64,000 nt of DNA from Coprobacillus sp. CAG:698 (GTDB taxonomy: Bacteria; Bacillota_I; Bacilli_A; ML615J-28; CAG-698), in contig HF988732.1 of the NCBI GenBank assembly GCA_000431235.1, forward strand, positions 1 to 64,000, written 5' to 3'. Shown piece by piece: positions 33,457 through 42,883 of the stretch. The position numbers and the translations under genes are program-made. How positions within the stretch are numbered: position 1 is the first letter of the stretch; every line of letters starts with the position of its first letter. The notes beneath the pieces were generated by a model, which saw only the letters and a program-made list of their open reading frames with translations, was not told the origin of the DNA and made no database searches.

Positions 33457-35577
33457 ATGAAAAAAACAACTAGAATAATAGCATTGCTAATACTCACAAT
33501 TTTTCTAAGTGCCTGTGACTCAAGTTTATTCACAGGAAAAAAATATATTATTAAATATTATGATGGTGATAATCTCGTATATAAATACGGGGCCGAAAAA
33601 GGAAGCCAAGTTAAAAATAAAATTATTGAAAAAGAAGGATATACCTTTTTAGGTTGGGATCTTGATGGTGATGGTATTGTTGATGAACTTCCTATAGTTA
33701 CTGAAAGTCTTATTTTAAGAGCTGTTTATAAAGAACCTTCAGAAATTACTTATAAGTTTATAAGGGGTACTGAGTTATTAGATACAAGAAAAGGTAAAAT
33801 AGGAGAAGTTTTAATACTTCCTAATTGTTCAAAACAAGCTACGAGTGAATATTCATATGTTTTTTTAGGCTGGGATGCAAATGATGATGGCATTCCGGAA
33901 AGTAGTCCATACACTTTGACAGGTGATGTAACATTTTATGCAATCTATGAAAAACAAAAAATGATGTACACCTATACAATTTTTGATAGAGGCAGATTAT
34001 TAAAACAAGAATACGTGGAATATGGAACTGAAATTGTATATCCAAAATTAGAAGAATTTATCATTGATGACGGAAAATATAAAGTGTTTGCTGGTTGGTC
34101 TTATGAAGGATATGATGTAGATTATATTGACATTATTAAAACTAACCTTGTTATTAATTCGATATATACAGACAATCAAGTTTTAGTTTTACATTACGAA
34201 AATAATACTTTAGTTAATAAAACCGAAGTTGGTGAATCAATAGTATCTAAAATACCATTTTCTAAAGAGGGGTATGGAATGCATTTTTACCTTGATAGTA
34301 ATTATGAAGTTGAATATCCTTATATTGTAATGCCTAGTGGTTATGTAGAATTATATTGCCGATTAGAAAAAACTAGTGACATTAACGATATGGTTTTAAA
34401 AACTGATAAAAAAGTTAGTATTGTTTATAGTAAAGAAGAACTACTTAATGTTTTAAATTCTATAATTCTTAATAGAATTACTGAAAAGACAATTACGATT
34501 AATTTTTCATTTGATTCAATCAATGATTTAATGAATTATTTATGTGATAATGCTATTACTTTAAGAAATTATGGATTATCTGCTTCATATCAAGATGGAA
34601 AGTTATATTTAAAATTATCTTATGATAACATAAACTATAAAGTATCTGAAAATATACATTATAAAGAAATAAAATCATTGAATGTAAGTTACAAAAAAAC
34701 AAGAGATGATAGTTTTAATAGTTTTTATATTGACAAAGTATCAAAAACATACGAAGCCGTTGATTCTGATTCCCTATTCTTTATTTTAGAACATGGTTAT
34801 AAACCAATTATAAGAGATACTAAATTATTACAATTATATGAAAAAATGCGTAATGTATTAAGAAATATTGTAAATGATACAATGTCAGAAATAGAAAAAG
34901 CTTTAGCTATATACGAGTGGATAATTAGTAATACTATATACGATTATGACATACTTTTAAAAACTGATAAAGATGTTAAAGAATACAATAGTTTCTTTTT
35001 AGAAGGAGTATTTGATGATCATCTTGCTGTTTGTGATGGTATAAGTAAGGCTTATGCAGCTTTGTGTAATATTGAAGGAATTAAATGTGTACAAGTAACT
35101 GGTTCTAGCGTATCTAATGCTATAAAACATGCTTGGAACAAAGTTCAAATTGCCGGAAAATGGTACATAGTTGATCCAACAAGTGGAGGAACAATTATAG
35201 GTAGTAATGAAATATTATCTCATTATTTCTTTATGATTAGTAGTGATGAATATAAAAACTACTATATAGAAGAAAAGAATATGTTTTCTAATATTATAGT
35301 AAAAGATGGCTATAATATTTATAATGATTTATATATCGGAAAAGAAGATAAGAAATCTATTAAAGTAAAATCAATCGAAGAAGCAGGTAGTTTATTTGGT
35401 GCCCTTAATACTATAACTGAAACCTCTTCTTTAGAAATGTACTTAGATTTTCCAGTTTCTGATTTAAAAAATACTATTCAAGAAATTATTAGTTATAATA
35501 AAATTGATATAAAAGTTAATTATTTATTTTATAATAGAAATGGAAAATATATTATTATTTTCATTGTTCAAAAATAG
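33457..35577 (+). CDS. Transglutaminase-like surface lipoprotein with InlB-type repeats
   Basis: A lipoprotein signal with lipobox LSAC gives lipidated Cys20. Residues about 27-307 form four Listeria-Bacteroides-type repeats (GYTFLGWDLDGDG, YVFLGWDANDDG, KVFAGWSYEG). Two of them carry DxDxDG-like loops that may bind calcium. A linker follows, then a transglutaminase-like domain with the full triad: Cys526 (AVCDGISKAY), His558 (KHAWNKV) and Asp573 (IVDPTSGG). Such domains act as cysteine peptidases or cross-linking enzymes outside the cell. At 706 residues it is complete. It follows acpP without an obvious own promoter. Confidence 0.88.
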   Translation: MKKTTRIIALLILTIFLSACDSSLFTGKKYIIKYYDGDNLVYKYGAEKGSQVKNKIIEKEGYTFLGWDLDGDGIVDELPIVTESLILRAVYKEPSEITYKFIRGTELLDTRKGKIGEVLILPNCSKQATSEYSYVFLGWDANDDGIPESSPYTLTGDVTFYAIYEKQKMMYTYTIFDRGRLLKQEYVEYGTEIVYPKLEEFIIDDGKYKVFAGWSYEGYDVDYIDIIKTNLVINSIYTDNQVLVLHYENNTLVNKTEVGESIVSKIPFSKEGYGMHFYLDSNYEVEYPYIVMPSGYVELYCRLEKTSDINDMVLKTDKKVSIVYSKEELLNVLNSIILNRITEKTITINFSFDSINDLMNYLCDNAITLRNYGLSASYQDGKLYLKLSYDNINYKVSENIHYKEIKSLNVSYKKTRDDSFNSFYIDKVSKTYEAVDSDSLFFILEHGYKPIIRDTKLLQLYEKMRNVLRNIVNDTMSEIEKALAIYEWIISNTIYDYDILLKTDKDVKEYNSFFLEGVFDDHLAVCDGISKAYAALCNIEGIKCVQVTGSSVSNAIKHAWNKVQIAGKWYIVDPTSGGTIIGSNEILSHYFFMISSDEYKNYYIEEKNMFSNIIVKDGYNIYNDLYIGKEDKKSIKVKSIEEAGSLFGALNTITETSSLEMYLDFPVSDLKNTIQEIISYNKIDIKVNYLFYNRNGKYIIIFIVQK

Positions 35578-35583
35578 TTTAAT

Positions 35584-35616
35584 AAAACTGATTGCTTAAT
35601 TGTAGTCAGTTTTTTT
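35584..35616 (+). terminator. Terminator of the transglutaminase-like lipoprotein
   Basis: A 12-bp stem (35584-35595 with 35602-35613, two G-T pairs) around TTAATT runs into T. Confidence 0.85.
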
Positions 35617-35652
35617 AAATAAATTTATGAAAACGTCTTTATGAGATAATTA

Positions 35653-35681
35653 TTGACAAAACTAAAGAATAAGTATATAAT
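35653..35681 (+). promoter_or_regulatory. Strong promoter of the TetR/ABC operon
   Basis: A perfect TTGACA (35653-35658), 17 nt and a perfect TATAAT (35676-35681). Confidence 0.9.
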
Positions 35682-35696
35682 AGAACGTGCGTTCTA
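35681..35696. promoter_or_regulatory. TetR-type operator overlapping the -10
   Basis: TAGAACG-TG-CGTTCTA is a perfect 7-bp inverted repeat whose first base is the last base of the -10. A second palindrome, AACAATTGTT, follows at 35698-35707. The regulator encoded just downstream probably binds here and represses its own operon. Confidence 0.75.
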
Positions 35697-35732
35697 AAAC
35701 AATTGTTCTAGATAGTGTTTAGGAGTGATATT

Positions 35733-36404
35733 ATGCCAATGAAACCAAAATTTACAAAAGAAGAAATTATTGATAAAGCTTTAGATTATGTTAGTAAATA
35801 TGGAATAGAGGCTTTAACTGCTCGTGAACTAGGTAAGTGTCTAGGAAGTTCAGCTTGTCCAATATTTACAGTATTTGAAAATATGGAAGAAGTAGTAAAA
35901 GAAGTTAAAAAAAAGGCTTTTGAAAAATATAATAATTATGTAGGTAAAGCATTTGATTATTACCCTGCATTTAAACAAATAGGTATTTTAATGGTTAATT
36001 TTGCAAAAGAAGAACCAAAGATCTTTAAATTATTATTTATGACTGAGTCTGATGAAGAGTTTGATATAACGAAAATGATAACAACTTTAGGTGATTTAAA
36101 AGATGAATGTTTAAAAGTAATAATGCATGATTATTCATTAACTTATGATGATGCCTATTTACTTTTCGAACACTTATGGATATATTCTTATGGCTTAGCA
36201 GCTTTATCAGCAACAAAGAAATGTAATTTTTCTAATGAAGTAATTATGGATATGTTAGGCACAACATTCTTTGCAATGGTTACATTAATTAAATCTGGTA
36301 AGCATAAAATAAAAACTCCTGTACCAATGCCAAAAAATGAAGCAAAAGACGTAAAATCGTTCTTGGAGGTATATAATGAAACAAACAAAGATGGAAACAA
36401 TTAA
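35733..36404 (+). CDS. TetR-family transcriptional repressor
   Basis: A 223-residue protein. The N-terminal helix-turn-helix (about 27-51; GIEALTARELGKCLGSSACP) is followed by a helical ligand-binding domain. The WHG-type domain of similar Firmicutes regulators is plausible but not certain. ATG at 35733 is used because AGGAG lies eight bases upstream; an in-frame GTG at 35715 has no ribosome binding site. It leads an operon of a reductase and two ABC transporters, so the ligand is probably a compound these export or modify. The reductase gene begins within its last codons. Confidence 0.9.
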   Translation: MPMKPKFTKEEIIDKALDYVSKYGIEALTARELGKCLGSSACPIFTVFENMEEVVKEVKKKAFEKYNNYVGKAFDYYPAFKQIGILMVNFAKEEPKIFKLLFMTESDEEFDITKMITTLGDLKDECLKVIMHDYSLTYDDAYLLFEHLWIYSYGLAALSATKKCNFSNEVIMDMLGTTFFAMVTLIKSGKHKIKTPVPMPKNEAKDVKSFLEVYNETNKDGNN

Positions 36405-37103
36405 TATAGTTATGATTAATGGACAAAATCATAAAGGAAGTAGTTATCATTTAGGTAAAATCTTTTGTGATGAAATTGGTAAAAATGTAAAAAATCTTGA
36501 TGTGAAAGAGTTCTTTTACCAAAAGATTTAAATGGCTTTTGTTTAGGTTGTTATAATTGCATAGATGATGAAACTAAATGTTATCGCCATCAAGAAAAAG
36601 AAATAATTCTTGAAGCTATGGAAAAAGCTGACATATTAGTATTTACAACACCAAATTACTGCATGTCAGTATCTGCACAAATGAAAGCTTTTCTTGATTA
36701 CTATTATGACCTATGGATGACACATAGACCAAAAGAATGGATGTTTAAAAAGAAAGCTGTTGTTTTTTCAACATCGGCAGGAGCATATCCTAGTGGAGGC
36801 TTAAAGCTTATGGAAACAAATTTAAATGGTTGGGGTATTTCATATGTGAAAGGATATGGAAAACCTGTACAAGCTAAGAATTGGCAAGAAGTATCTGATA
36901 ACAAAAAAGAAGATCTTGAGGAAGAAATATCTAAACTTGCAAGAAAAGTATTAAATAAAAAAGTTAAAACAACTTTAAAGATTAAAATTATGTTTAAATT
37001 CTTTAGATTCCTGCATATAAAAGGTTGGGATTCTTCTGTTGAAGAGAAAAAATATTGGGATGAAAAAGGATGGCTTGGTAAAAAGCGTCCATGGAAGGAA
37101 TAA
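36377..37103 (+). pseudogene. Frameshifted flavodoxin-like NAD(P)H-dependent FMN reductase
   Basis: Translation from ATG 36377 (behind GGAGG at 36366-36370) gives an FMN-reductase-like start, INIVMINGQNHKGSS, but stops at a TAA near 36528. The frame one base over continues smoothly: LPKDLNGFCLGCYNCIDD, then DILVFTTPNYCMSVSAQMKA, to a stop at 37103. One extra T in the run at about 36512-36515 would restore a single product of about 240 residues. Either the gene is broken in this strain or the base is a sequencing or assembly error. No classical slippery heptamer is present. The family reduces flavins, quinones or azo compounds. Confidence 0.85.
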
Positions 37104-37105
37104 AT

Positions 37106-38011
37106 ATGAACGAAGTAATTAAAATATCAAATTTAAATAAATCATTTGGTGATGTTCATGCTGTTAATGATTTATCATTTATGGTAAAAAAAGGTGAATT
37201 ATTCGCCTTTTTAGGAATCAATGGAGCTGGTAAAAGTACAACTATATCTATTATGTGTGGAGTACAAACAAAAGATAGCGGGCAAGTTTTAATTAATGAT
37301 ATGAATATTGATACAAATATGAAAGAAATAACTAAGGAATTAGGCGTTGTCTTTCAATATTCTGTATTAGACAGTTATTTATCTGTCTATGATAACTTAA
37401 TTTCAAGAGCATCACTATACGGAATAACAGGTCAAGATGCAAAAAAAAGAATAGAGTATTTATCGGAAATACTTGATTTCAAAAAATTATTAAATAGACG
37501 TGTTGGCAAATTGTCTGGTGGTGAAAGAAGAAGAGTAGATGTTGCTCGTGCTCTTTTGCATGAACCTAAAATTTTAATTCTTGATGAGCCAACAACAGGA
37601 CTTGATCCTCAAACAAGAAAAACTTTGTGGGCGGTAATTGATAGTTTACGTAAAAATAAACAAATGACAGTTTTTCTTACAACTCATTATATGGAAGAAA
37701 CTGTTGATGCTGATTATATAGTTATTCTAGATAGTGGAAAAATAGTTGCTGAAGGAACACCACTAGAGTTAAAGAATACTTATACTAATGATTATATTAC
37801 ATTATATGGAGTTAGTGAAGAAGATGTTAAAAAGTTAAATGTACCATATGAGTCAATTCGTGATGCCTTTAGACTAAGCGTTAAAGATACTTGTGAGGCA
37901 AGAGATTTAATAATTAATAATAAAGAATTATTTAACGACTTTGAAATAACAAAAGGAAAAATGGATGATGTTTTTTTATCTGTAACAGGTAAAAAACTAG
38001 GAGGTAATTAA
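37106..38011 (+). CDS. ABC exporter ATP-binding protein (DrrA-like)
   Basis: A 301-residue ATPase. Walker A is GINGAGKST, the signature is LSGGERRR, Walker B is ILILDEPTTGLDP, and the His switch lies in TTHYMEE. The C-terminal extension of about 80 residues is typical of DrrA/NatA-type drug or lipid exporters. ATG at 37106 is preferred to one at 37091, as it follows AAGGAA after the reductase stop. It pairs with the permease directly downstream. Confidence 0.92.
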   Translation: MNEVIKISNLNKSFGDVHAVNDLSFMVKKGELFAFLGINGAGKSTTISIMCGVQTKDSGQVLINDMNIDTNMKEITKELGVVFQYSVLDSYLSVYDNLISRASLYGITGQDAKKRIEYLSEILDFKKLLNRRVGKLSGGERRRVDVARALLHEPKILILDEPTTGLDPQTRKTLWAVIDSLRKNKQMTVFLTTHYMEETVDADYIVILDSGKIVAEGTPLELKNTYTNDYITLYGVSEEDVKKLNVPYESIRDAFRLSVKDTCEARDLIINNKELFNDFEITKGKMDDVFLSVTGKKLGGN

Positions 38012-38012
38012 A

Positions 38013-38933
38013 ATGAATAAAGAAAGTTTTAAAACATTTGCAATTCTCACAAAAAGAAATATTAAAATGTTCTTTAAAGATAAAGGTATGTTCTTTACAT
38101 CACTAATTACGCCAATGATTTTGTTAGTTCTCTATGTGACGTTTTTAGGAAATGTATACGAAGAAAGCTTCTCAGGAAACATTGCAGAAGGATTTACAGT
38201 AAGCAGTGATTTAATTAAAGGAACTGTTTCTGGTGAACTAATTTCTTCCTTATTAGCAGTAAGTTGTGTAACAGTTGCTTTTTGTTCTAATCTATTAATG
38301 GTTAATGATAAAGTAAATCATGTCAATATTGATTTTATGGTTACTCCAATCAAAAAATCAGTATTAGCACTTTCATATTTTGTGGCAACTCTACTAACTA
38401 CACTTATTATAAGTTATTCGGCTCTAGCTCTATCGCTTGGATATATTGCAATTACAAAGTGGTACTTATCATTTGGAGATGTAATGTTAATCATATTAGA
38501 TGTCTTTTTACTAACAGCATTTGGTACGGCTTTATCTTCTGTTGTTAATGTTTTCTTAAAAACAAGTGGTCAAGCATCTGCTGTGGGAACAATTGTTTCT
38601 GCTGGTTATGGCTTCTTATGTGGTGCTTATATGCCTATTTCAAGTTTTAGTGATGGATTACAAAAAGCTATGATGTTTCTTCCAGGAACGTATGGGACTT
38701 CACTAATTAGAAATCATTGTTTGGCTGGTGTATATAGGCAAATGGAAAACGATGGATTTCCAGCTGAGGTTATTGAAAAAATTAAAGATAGCATAGATTG
38801 CAATATTTACTTTTTTGGAGAAAAAGTTGAAATTGGTTCTATGTATTTAGTAATGATTATTGTAATAATTTTATTAGTGTTTGCATATGTCTTAATAAAT
38901 ATTTTGAAGAAGAAAGGAAAATCGGATCGATGA
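38013..38933 (+). CDS. ABC-2 type transporter permease
   Basis: A 306-residue protein with six predicted helices and the ABC-2 layout: a cytoplasmic start, one helix near 28-48, then a long loop. A CGAYMPISSFSDGLQ segment precedes the last helices, as in DrrB-like permeases. It forms the membrane channel for the ATPase encoded just upstream. The start follows GGAGG that lies inside the last codons of the ATPase gene. Its stop overlaps the next gene in ATGA. Confidence 0.88.
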   Translation: MNKESFKTFAILTKRNIKMFFKDKGMFFTSLITPMILLVLYVTFLGNVYEESFSGNIAEGFTVSSDLIKGTVSGELISSLLAVSCVTVAFCSNLLMVNDKVNHVNIDFMVTPIKKSVLALSYFVATLLTTLIISYSALALSLGYIAITKWYLSFGDVMLIILDVFLLTAFGTALSSVVNVFLKTSGQASAVGTIVSAGYGFLCGAYMPISSFSDGLQKAMMFLPGTYGTSLIRNHCLAGVYRQMENDGFPAEVIEKIKDSIDCNIYFFGEKVEIGSMYLVMIIVIILLVFAYVLINILKKKGKSDR

Positions 38934-39850
38934 AAAAAATAATAATATTTATACTAGCAATTATTTGTTTAATATGCACTGGCTGTAAAGTAAATATTAT
39001 TGGAAGTGATAAGATAAATGGAATGAAGTATCAAAATACAGATAAATATAATAAAGGCAGCATGCTTTATGATGATTGTGAAATAAATAAATTATATGTT
39101 AACTGGTATATCGGAAATATCGAAGTAATAGAAAACGATAAAATTGAGATTATTGAAGAAAATAATTTAGAAGTGAAAAAGAAAGTTCATTCTATTATTG
39201 AAGATGGAACTTTAAAGGTTCAATTCTGGGAATCAGGATTAATTGGTGACGCTGAAAGTAAAGATAAATGCGTTACAATTTATATTCCTAAAGATATAGA
39301 TTGTGAGATTAGAAATGTTTCTGGTGATATAAAATGTGATAACTCTAAAAGTAAAAATTTTGATGTATCAACTGTATCAGGAAAAATTGAATTAGGTGAT
39401 CTAAAGTGTCAGAGTTTTGATGCAAGTAGTACATCCGGTTCTATAACATTAAAATCAATTATTACATCAGAAGCCGATTTAACAAATGTAAGTGGATCAA
39501 TTAGTGTTAATACTCTAAACAGCGAGGATGCAACTTTAGAATCAACTTCTGGACGTATAAATATTAATAATGCTATTACAAAAGAAATTGATTTAGATAC
39601 TGTAAGTGGAAGAATTAATGTTTCTTTTTCTGAGTGTGAAAAAGCTAATATTAAATCAACAAGTGCTAGTATAAAAGTTTTAATAAAAGATGATTTTGGA
39701 ATGACACTTGATTTTGACACAACATCAGGAGAACTTGAAACACCACTAACTTATCAAGTTACTAACAAAAAGAATATTTTTGGAGATGGAAAATGTATCG
39801 TAAGTGTTAGAACTGTTAGTGGCAATTTAAAAATTAACAAAGGAGAGTAA
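38930..39850 (+). CDS. DUF4097-like beta-helix lipoprotein
   Basis: A lipoprotein signal with lipobox CTGC (Cys19). Residues about 120-300 consist of short repeats with a V/TSG turn roughly every 20 residues (NVSGDI, TVSGKI, STSGSI, NVSGSI, STSGRI, TVSGRI, TTSGEL, TVSGNL), the pattern of DUF4097/adhesin-type right-handed beta helices. It lies on the outer face of the membrane. It overlaps the ABC permease by four bases. A role in envelope stress or as a partner of the exporter is inferred from position only. Confidence 0.85.
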   Translation: MKKIIIFILAIICLICTGCKVNIIGSDKINGMKYQNTDKYNKGSMLYDDCEINKLYVNWYIGNIEVIENDKIEIIEENNLEVKKKVHSIIEDGTLKVQFWESGLIGDAESKDKCVTIYIPKDIDCEIRNVSGDIKCDNSKSKNFDVSTVSGKIELGDLKCQSFDASSTSGSITLKSIITSEADLTNVSGSISVNTLNSEDATLESTSGRININNAITKEIDLDTVSGRINVSFSECEKANIKSTSASIKVLIKDDFGMTLDFDTTSGELETPLTYQVTNKKNIFGDGKCIVSVRTVSGNLKINKGE

Positions 39851-39852
39851 AA

Positions 39853-40380
39853 ATGAAAGGTTTAAATAGAACATTAACAATGGTAAAGGTTTTTCGAATC
39901 ATTGCCAAAATAGAATTTGTTTGTTTAATAATTGCAGGTTCGTTATCATTAATTGGTTTCCTAACATTATTATTAGTTGGTAGCAATTCAGAATTATTTA
40001 AAACAATAAGTGAAAATACAGGTGTGGCATACAATAAAATGCTTTTTAGTACAATAATGGTTGTGATTTCATCAATAGTATATATTTATATAACAAATAG
40101 AAGATATAATATGTATAACTCTATTTACGAAAGTGGAATGCCTTTTACAAAAGATGTTGTAAAGGAAATGCGTATAATAGGTTTATTATTAGTTTGTTCT
40201 GTTGTAGTTATTAGTATAATACAAGGTATATTAACACTTGTCTTAAAAGAAAAAATTGATATGGATTTCTCATCGACATTTGACTTTGGATTAGCAATGC
40301 TTTTATTGTCTTGTCCTGTTGAGTATGGTGTAGAAATACTTGAAAATAAAAATAATGAATCAAAAATGGAGAATTTATAA
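39853..40380 (+). CDS. DUF2975-like four-helix membrane protein
   Basis: A 175-residue protein with four hydrophobic helices (about 17-41, 62-80, 105-128, 140-160). GMPFTKDVVKEMRIIGLLLV between helices 2 and 3 matches the PFT...V..LR..G motif of DUF2975-type proteins. The C-terminal LLLSCPVEYGVEI also matches. Function is unknown; relatives are often next to small XRE regulators. It follows the DUF4097 gene by two bases and overlaps the second ATPase gene in TAATG. Confidence 0.75.
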   Translation: MKGLNRTLTMVKVFRIIAKIEFVCLIIAGSLSLIGFLTLLLVGSNSELFKTISENTGVAYNKMLFSTIMVVISSIVYIYITNRRYNMYNSIYESGMPFTKDVVKEMRIIGLLLVCSVVVISIIQGILTLVLKEKIDMDFSSTFDFGLAMLLLSCPVEYGVEILENKNNESKMENL

Positions 40381-41093
40381 TGCTAAGAATTGAAAATCTA
40401 ACAAAAAAATACGGAAACAAAGTTGCTGTTGATAATATTTCTTTACATATCGAAAGTGGAGAAATATATGGCTTTATTGGCCATAATGGTGCTGGTAAAA
40501 CAACGACAATAAAAGCTGCAATTGGAATTTTAGATTTTGATCAAGGAAATATTTATATTGATGGAAAATCAATAAAAAGCAAACCTTTAGAGTGTAAAAA
40601 GATAATGGCATATATTCCTGATAATCCAGATTTATATGAATATATGACAGGTATACAATATTTAAACTTTATAAGCGATATATATAAAGTAAATAGTGAA
40701 AATAGAAAACAAAGAATTAAAAAATATGCTCAATTATTTGATATTGAAAAAGATTTGAATGAATCTATTAGTTCATATTCACATGGAATGAAACAAAAAC
40801 TTGCTATTATTTCAGCATGGGTTCATAATCCTAAACTTGTTATCATGGATGAACCTTTTGTTGGACTTGATCCAATTGCAAGTCATAACTTAAAACAAAT
40901 GATGCGTGAATTATGTGAAGATGGGGGAGCAATATTCTTCTCGACACATGTTTTAGAGGTCGCAGAAAAATTATGTGATAAAGTTGCCATAATCAAGGAT
41001 GGGCATTTAATAAAATCTGGTACAATGGAAGAAGTAAAAGGTGATAAATCATTAGAAAATGTCTTCTTAGAATTAGAGGATAAAAATGCTTAA
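40380..41093 (+). CDS. ABC transporter ATP-binding protein (second system)
   Basis: A 237-residue ATPase. Walker A is GHNGAGKTT, the signature is the variant SHGMKQKL, and Walker B is LVIMDEPFVGLDP. The short length and SHGMKQ signature suit exporters with large ABC-2-like permeases. It is coupled upstream by TAATG and overlaps the permease start by eight bases. Confidence 0.92.
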   Translation: MLRIENLTKKYGNKVAVDNISLHIESGEIYGFIGHNGAGKTTTIKAAIGILDFDQGNIYIDGKSIKSKPLECKKIMAYIPDNPDLYEYMTGIQYLNFISDIYKVNSENRKQRIKKYAQLFDIEKDLNESISSYSHGMKQKLAIISAWVHNPKLVIMDEPFVGLDPIASHNLKQMMRELCEDGGAIFFSTHVLEVAEKLCDKVAIIKDGHLIKSGTMEEVKGDKSLENVFLELEDKNA

Positions 41094-42681
41094 AACTTTG
41101 ATTAAAAAGCAGCTACTTGAAATAAATAAAGCTTTCTTTGTTGATCAAGTAACAGGTAAAGCTCTTTCTAAAAGAAAATCAGCTGTAAAAATTTCTTTAT
41201 TTGTTTTATTGATGGTGTTTGTATCAATGATCTTTGTTGCCCCAGCATCTTTAATGTGTAAACCATTTTGTGAGGCAAACATATCCTGGATATATTTCAC
41301 AATCATGGGTGGGATTGCAATTTTCTTTGGAGTGTTTGGCAGTGTATTTAATACATATTCTAGTTTATATAAGACAAAAGATAATGATTTATTAATTTCA
41401 ATGCCAATACCTGTTAAGAATATAATCGTTTCAAGATTGATGGGAGTATATTTGATGGGATTATTATATACTAGCATGGTTATGATTCCTACGCTTATTA
41501 TATATTTTATAAATGGAAAACCAAGATTTGCTAGTGTTATTTGTTCAATTATTTTATACTTTTTAATAACAGTATTTGTTTTATTCTTATCATGTATTTT
41601 AGGATATTTAGTAGCTAAGCTAACAACTAAACTCAAAAATAAAAGTATTATTACTGTAGTCATTTCCCTTGCATTTTTTATCTTATATTACTATATCTTT
41701 TTTCAAGCTAATAAAGTTATTGAAGATATAATAGCCAATAGCCAAAAGTATGCGGATTCAATAAAGGTTTATGCCTACCCGTTCTATTTAATGGGTAAAA
41801 TGGGTACAGGTGATATCTTAGCAAGTCTTGTCTTAACAATTGCTGTAATAGGAATTTTTGCCTTAGAATATGCTATAATTTCTCGTAGTTTTTTGAAACT
41901 AGTTATTACAACTTCGGGTACGAAAAAACAAGTGAAGAAAGAATTTGATGTCAAAAGTAGCAATGTAGAAGTATCTTTACTAAAAAGAGAATTAAAACAT
42001 TTTATTTCATCACCTGTTTATATGCTAAACTGTGGACTTGGAACAATCTTAATAGCAGCAATGGGTATTTACGCCATTGTAAAGAGAAATTCTGTTAACG
42101 AAATAATACCAGAAGGATTAAACAAAGAAATGATTATTGGCATATTAATGATTGGAATATCAGCTTTAGCAACAATGAATGATTTAACTGCTCCATCAAT
42201 TTCTTTAGAAGGTAAAAATTTATGGATAGTAAGAACACTGCCAATTAATACATTTGATATTATTAAAGCAAAAATAAATATGCATATGCTATTAACAGTT
42301 CCTGAACTTATATTCACAAGTATTTGTTTGTGTGCATGTTTTAACTTAGAATGGTACTATTATTTTGCTATCACGTTTACAGGAATTGTTTTTGTGCTAC
42401 TAGTAGCTTTAATTGGTATTATGCTTAACTTAATTTCTCCAAACTTAAATTGGACAAATGAAATTGTTGTTGCGAAACAAAGTATGTCAGTAATGGTTAC
42501 ATTATTTGGTGGATGGATTTATCTATTAGTTTATGTGGGTTTATATTTCTTATTTGCAAGGATTAATGCTTCATCAGCTGTTTTATTCATTTATCCAATA
42601 GTAAATATTGTTTTATGTGTTATATTAATTTATGTCTTAAAAACTTGGGGCGTAAAGAAATTAGAAGACTTAAAAGTTTAA
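41086..42681 (+). CDS. Large ABC exporter permease
   Basis: A 531-residue protein with about 12 hydrophobic helices in two halves, suggesting an internally duplicated ABC-2-type permease. A soluble basic stretch at about 275-300 separates the halves. The STYSSLYKTKDNDLLISMPI-like segment, here NTYSSLYKTKDNDLL, is typical of this exporter group, where a cytoplasmic loop contacts the ATPase. The substrate is unknown. It is the last gene of the TetR operon. Confidence 0.85.
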   Translation: MLKTLIKKQLLEINKAFFVDQVTGKALSKRKSAVKISLFVLLMVFVSMIFVAPASLMCKPFCEANISWIYFTIMGGIAIFFGVFGSVFNTYSSLYKTKDNDLLISMPIPVKNIIVSRLMGVYLMGLLYTSMVMIPTLIIYFINGKPRFASVICSIILYFLITVFVLFLSCILGYLVAKLTTKLKNKSIITVVISLAFFILYYYIFFQANKVIEDIIANSQKYADSIKVYAYPFYLMGKMGTGDILASLVLTIAVIGIFALEYAIISRSFLKLVITTSGTKKQVKKEFDVKSSNVEVSLLKRELKHFISSPVYMLNCGLGTILIAAMGIYAIVKRNSVNEIIPEGLNKEMIIGILMIGISALATMNDLTAPSISLEGKNLWIVRTLPINTFDIIKAKINMHMLLTVPELIFTSICLCACFNLEWYYYFAITFTGIVFVLLVALIGIMLNLISPNLNWTNEIVVAKQSMSVMVTLFGGWIYLLVYVGLYFLFARINASSAVLFIYPIVNIVLCVILIYVLKTWGVKKLEDLKV

Positions 42682-42759
42682 AAAGTTAAATATAAATAAT
42701 ATAATTTATATCATTAATAAAGGGTGCAAATTATTTGCTTTCTTTTATAGAAGTAATTT

Positions 42760-42792
42760 CGGCTATTCTCATTTTGCGAGTAGCCGTTTTTA
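42760..42792 (+). terminator. Terminator of the TetR/ABC operon
   Basis: CGGCTA/TAGCCG (42760-42765, 42781-42786), extended by inner pairs, is followed by five T. It lies about 80 nt after the last stop; the stretch between holds a perfect GCAAAT-T-ATTTGC palindrome (42726-42738) of unknown role and no gene. Confidence 0.85.
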
Positions 42793-42837
42793 TATAATTT
42801 TATAATATATAAGACAATATCACATTATAATCATAAA

Positions 42838-42879
42838 TATAAATCAAACTCTTAAAAATATAAATCAAACTCTTAAAAA
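42838..42879. repeat. 21-bp tandem duplication upstream of the infC promoter
   Basis: Two perfect copies of a 21-bp AT-rich unit containing AAATCAAACTCTTAAAAA abut the -35 element. The period is two helical turns, so both copies face the same side of DNA. It may act as an UP-like element. Confidence 0.85.
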
Positions 42880-42883
42880 TATA

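Noticed and set aside
35681..35696. SOS box reading of the GAAC...GTTC repeat
   Set aside because: GAACGTGCGTTC does fit the GAACN4GTTC pattern, but it sits at the promoter of a tetR gene with no DNA-repair gene in the operon, so a TetR operator is favoured.
36500..36530. Programmed ribosomal frameshift in the reductase gene
   Set aside because: No X-XXY-YYZ slippery heptamer and no obvious downstream pseudoknot; a one-base deletion explains it more simply.
41145..41663. Antisense frame of 172 codons inside the large ABC permease
   Set aside because: A shadow of a hydrophobic + strand gene; no start signals.
42682..42760. Small RNA gene between the ABC permease and its terminator
   Set aside because: A palindrome and AT-rich sequence are present but no convincing promoter; simplest reading is a 3' UTR.
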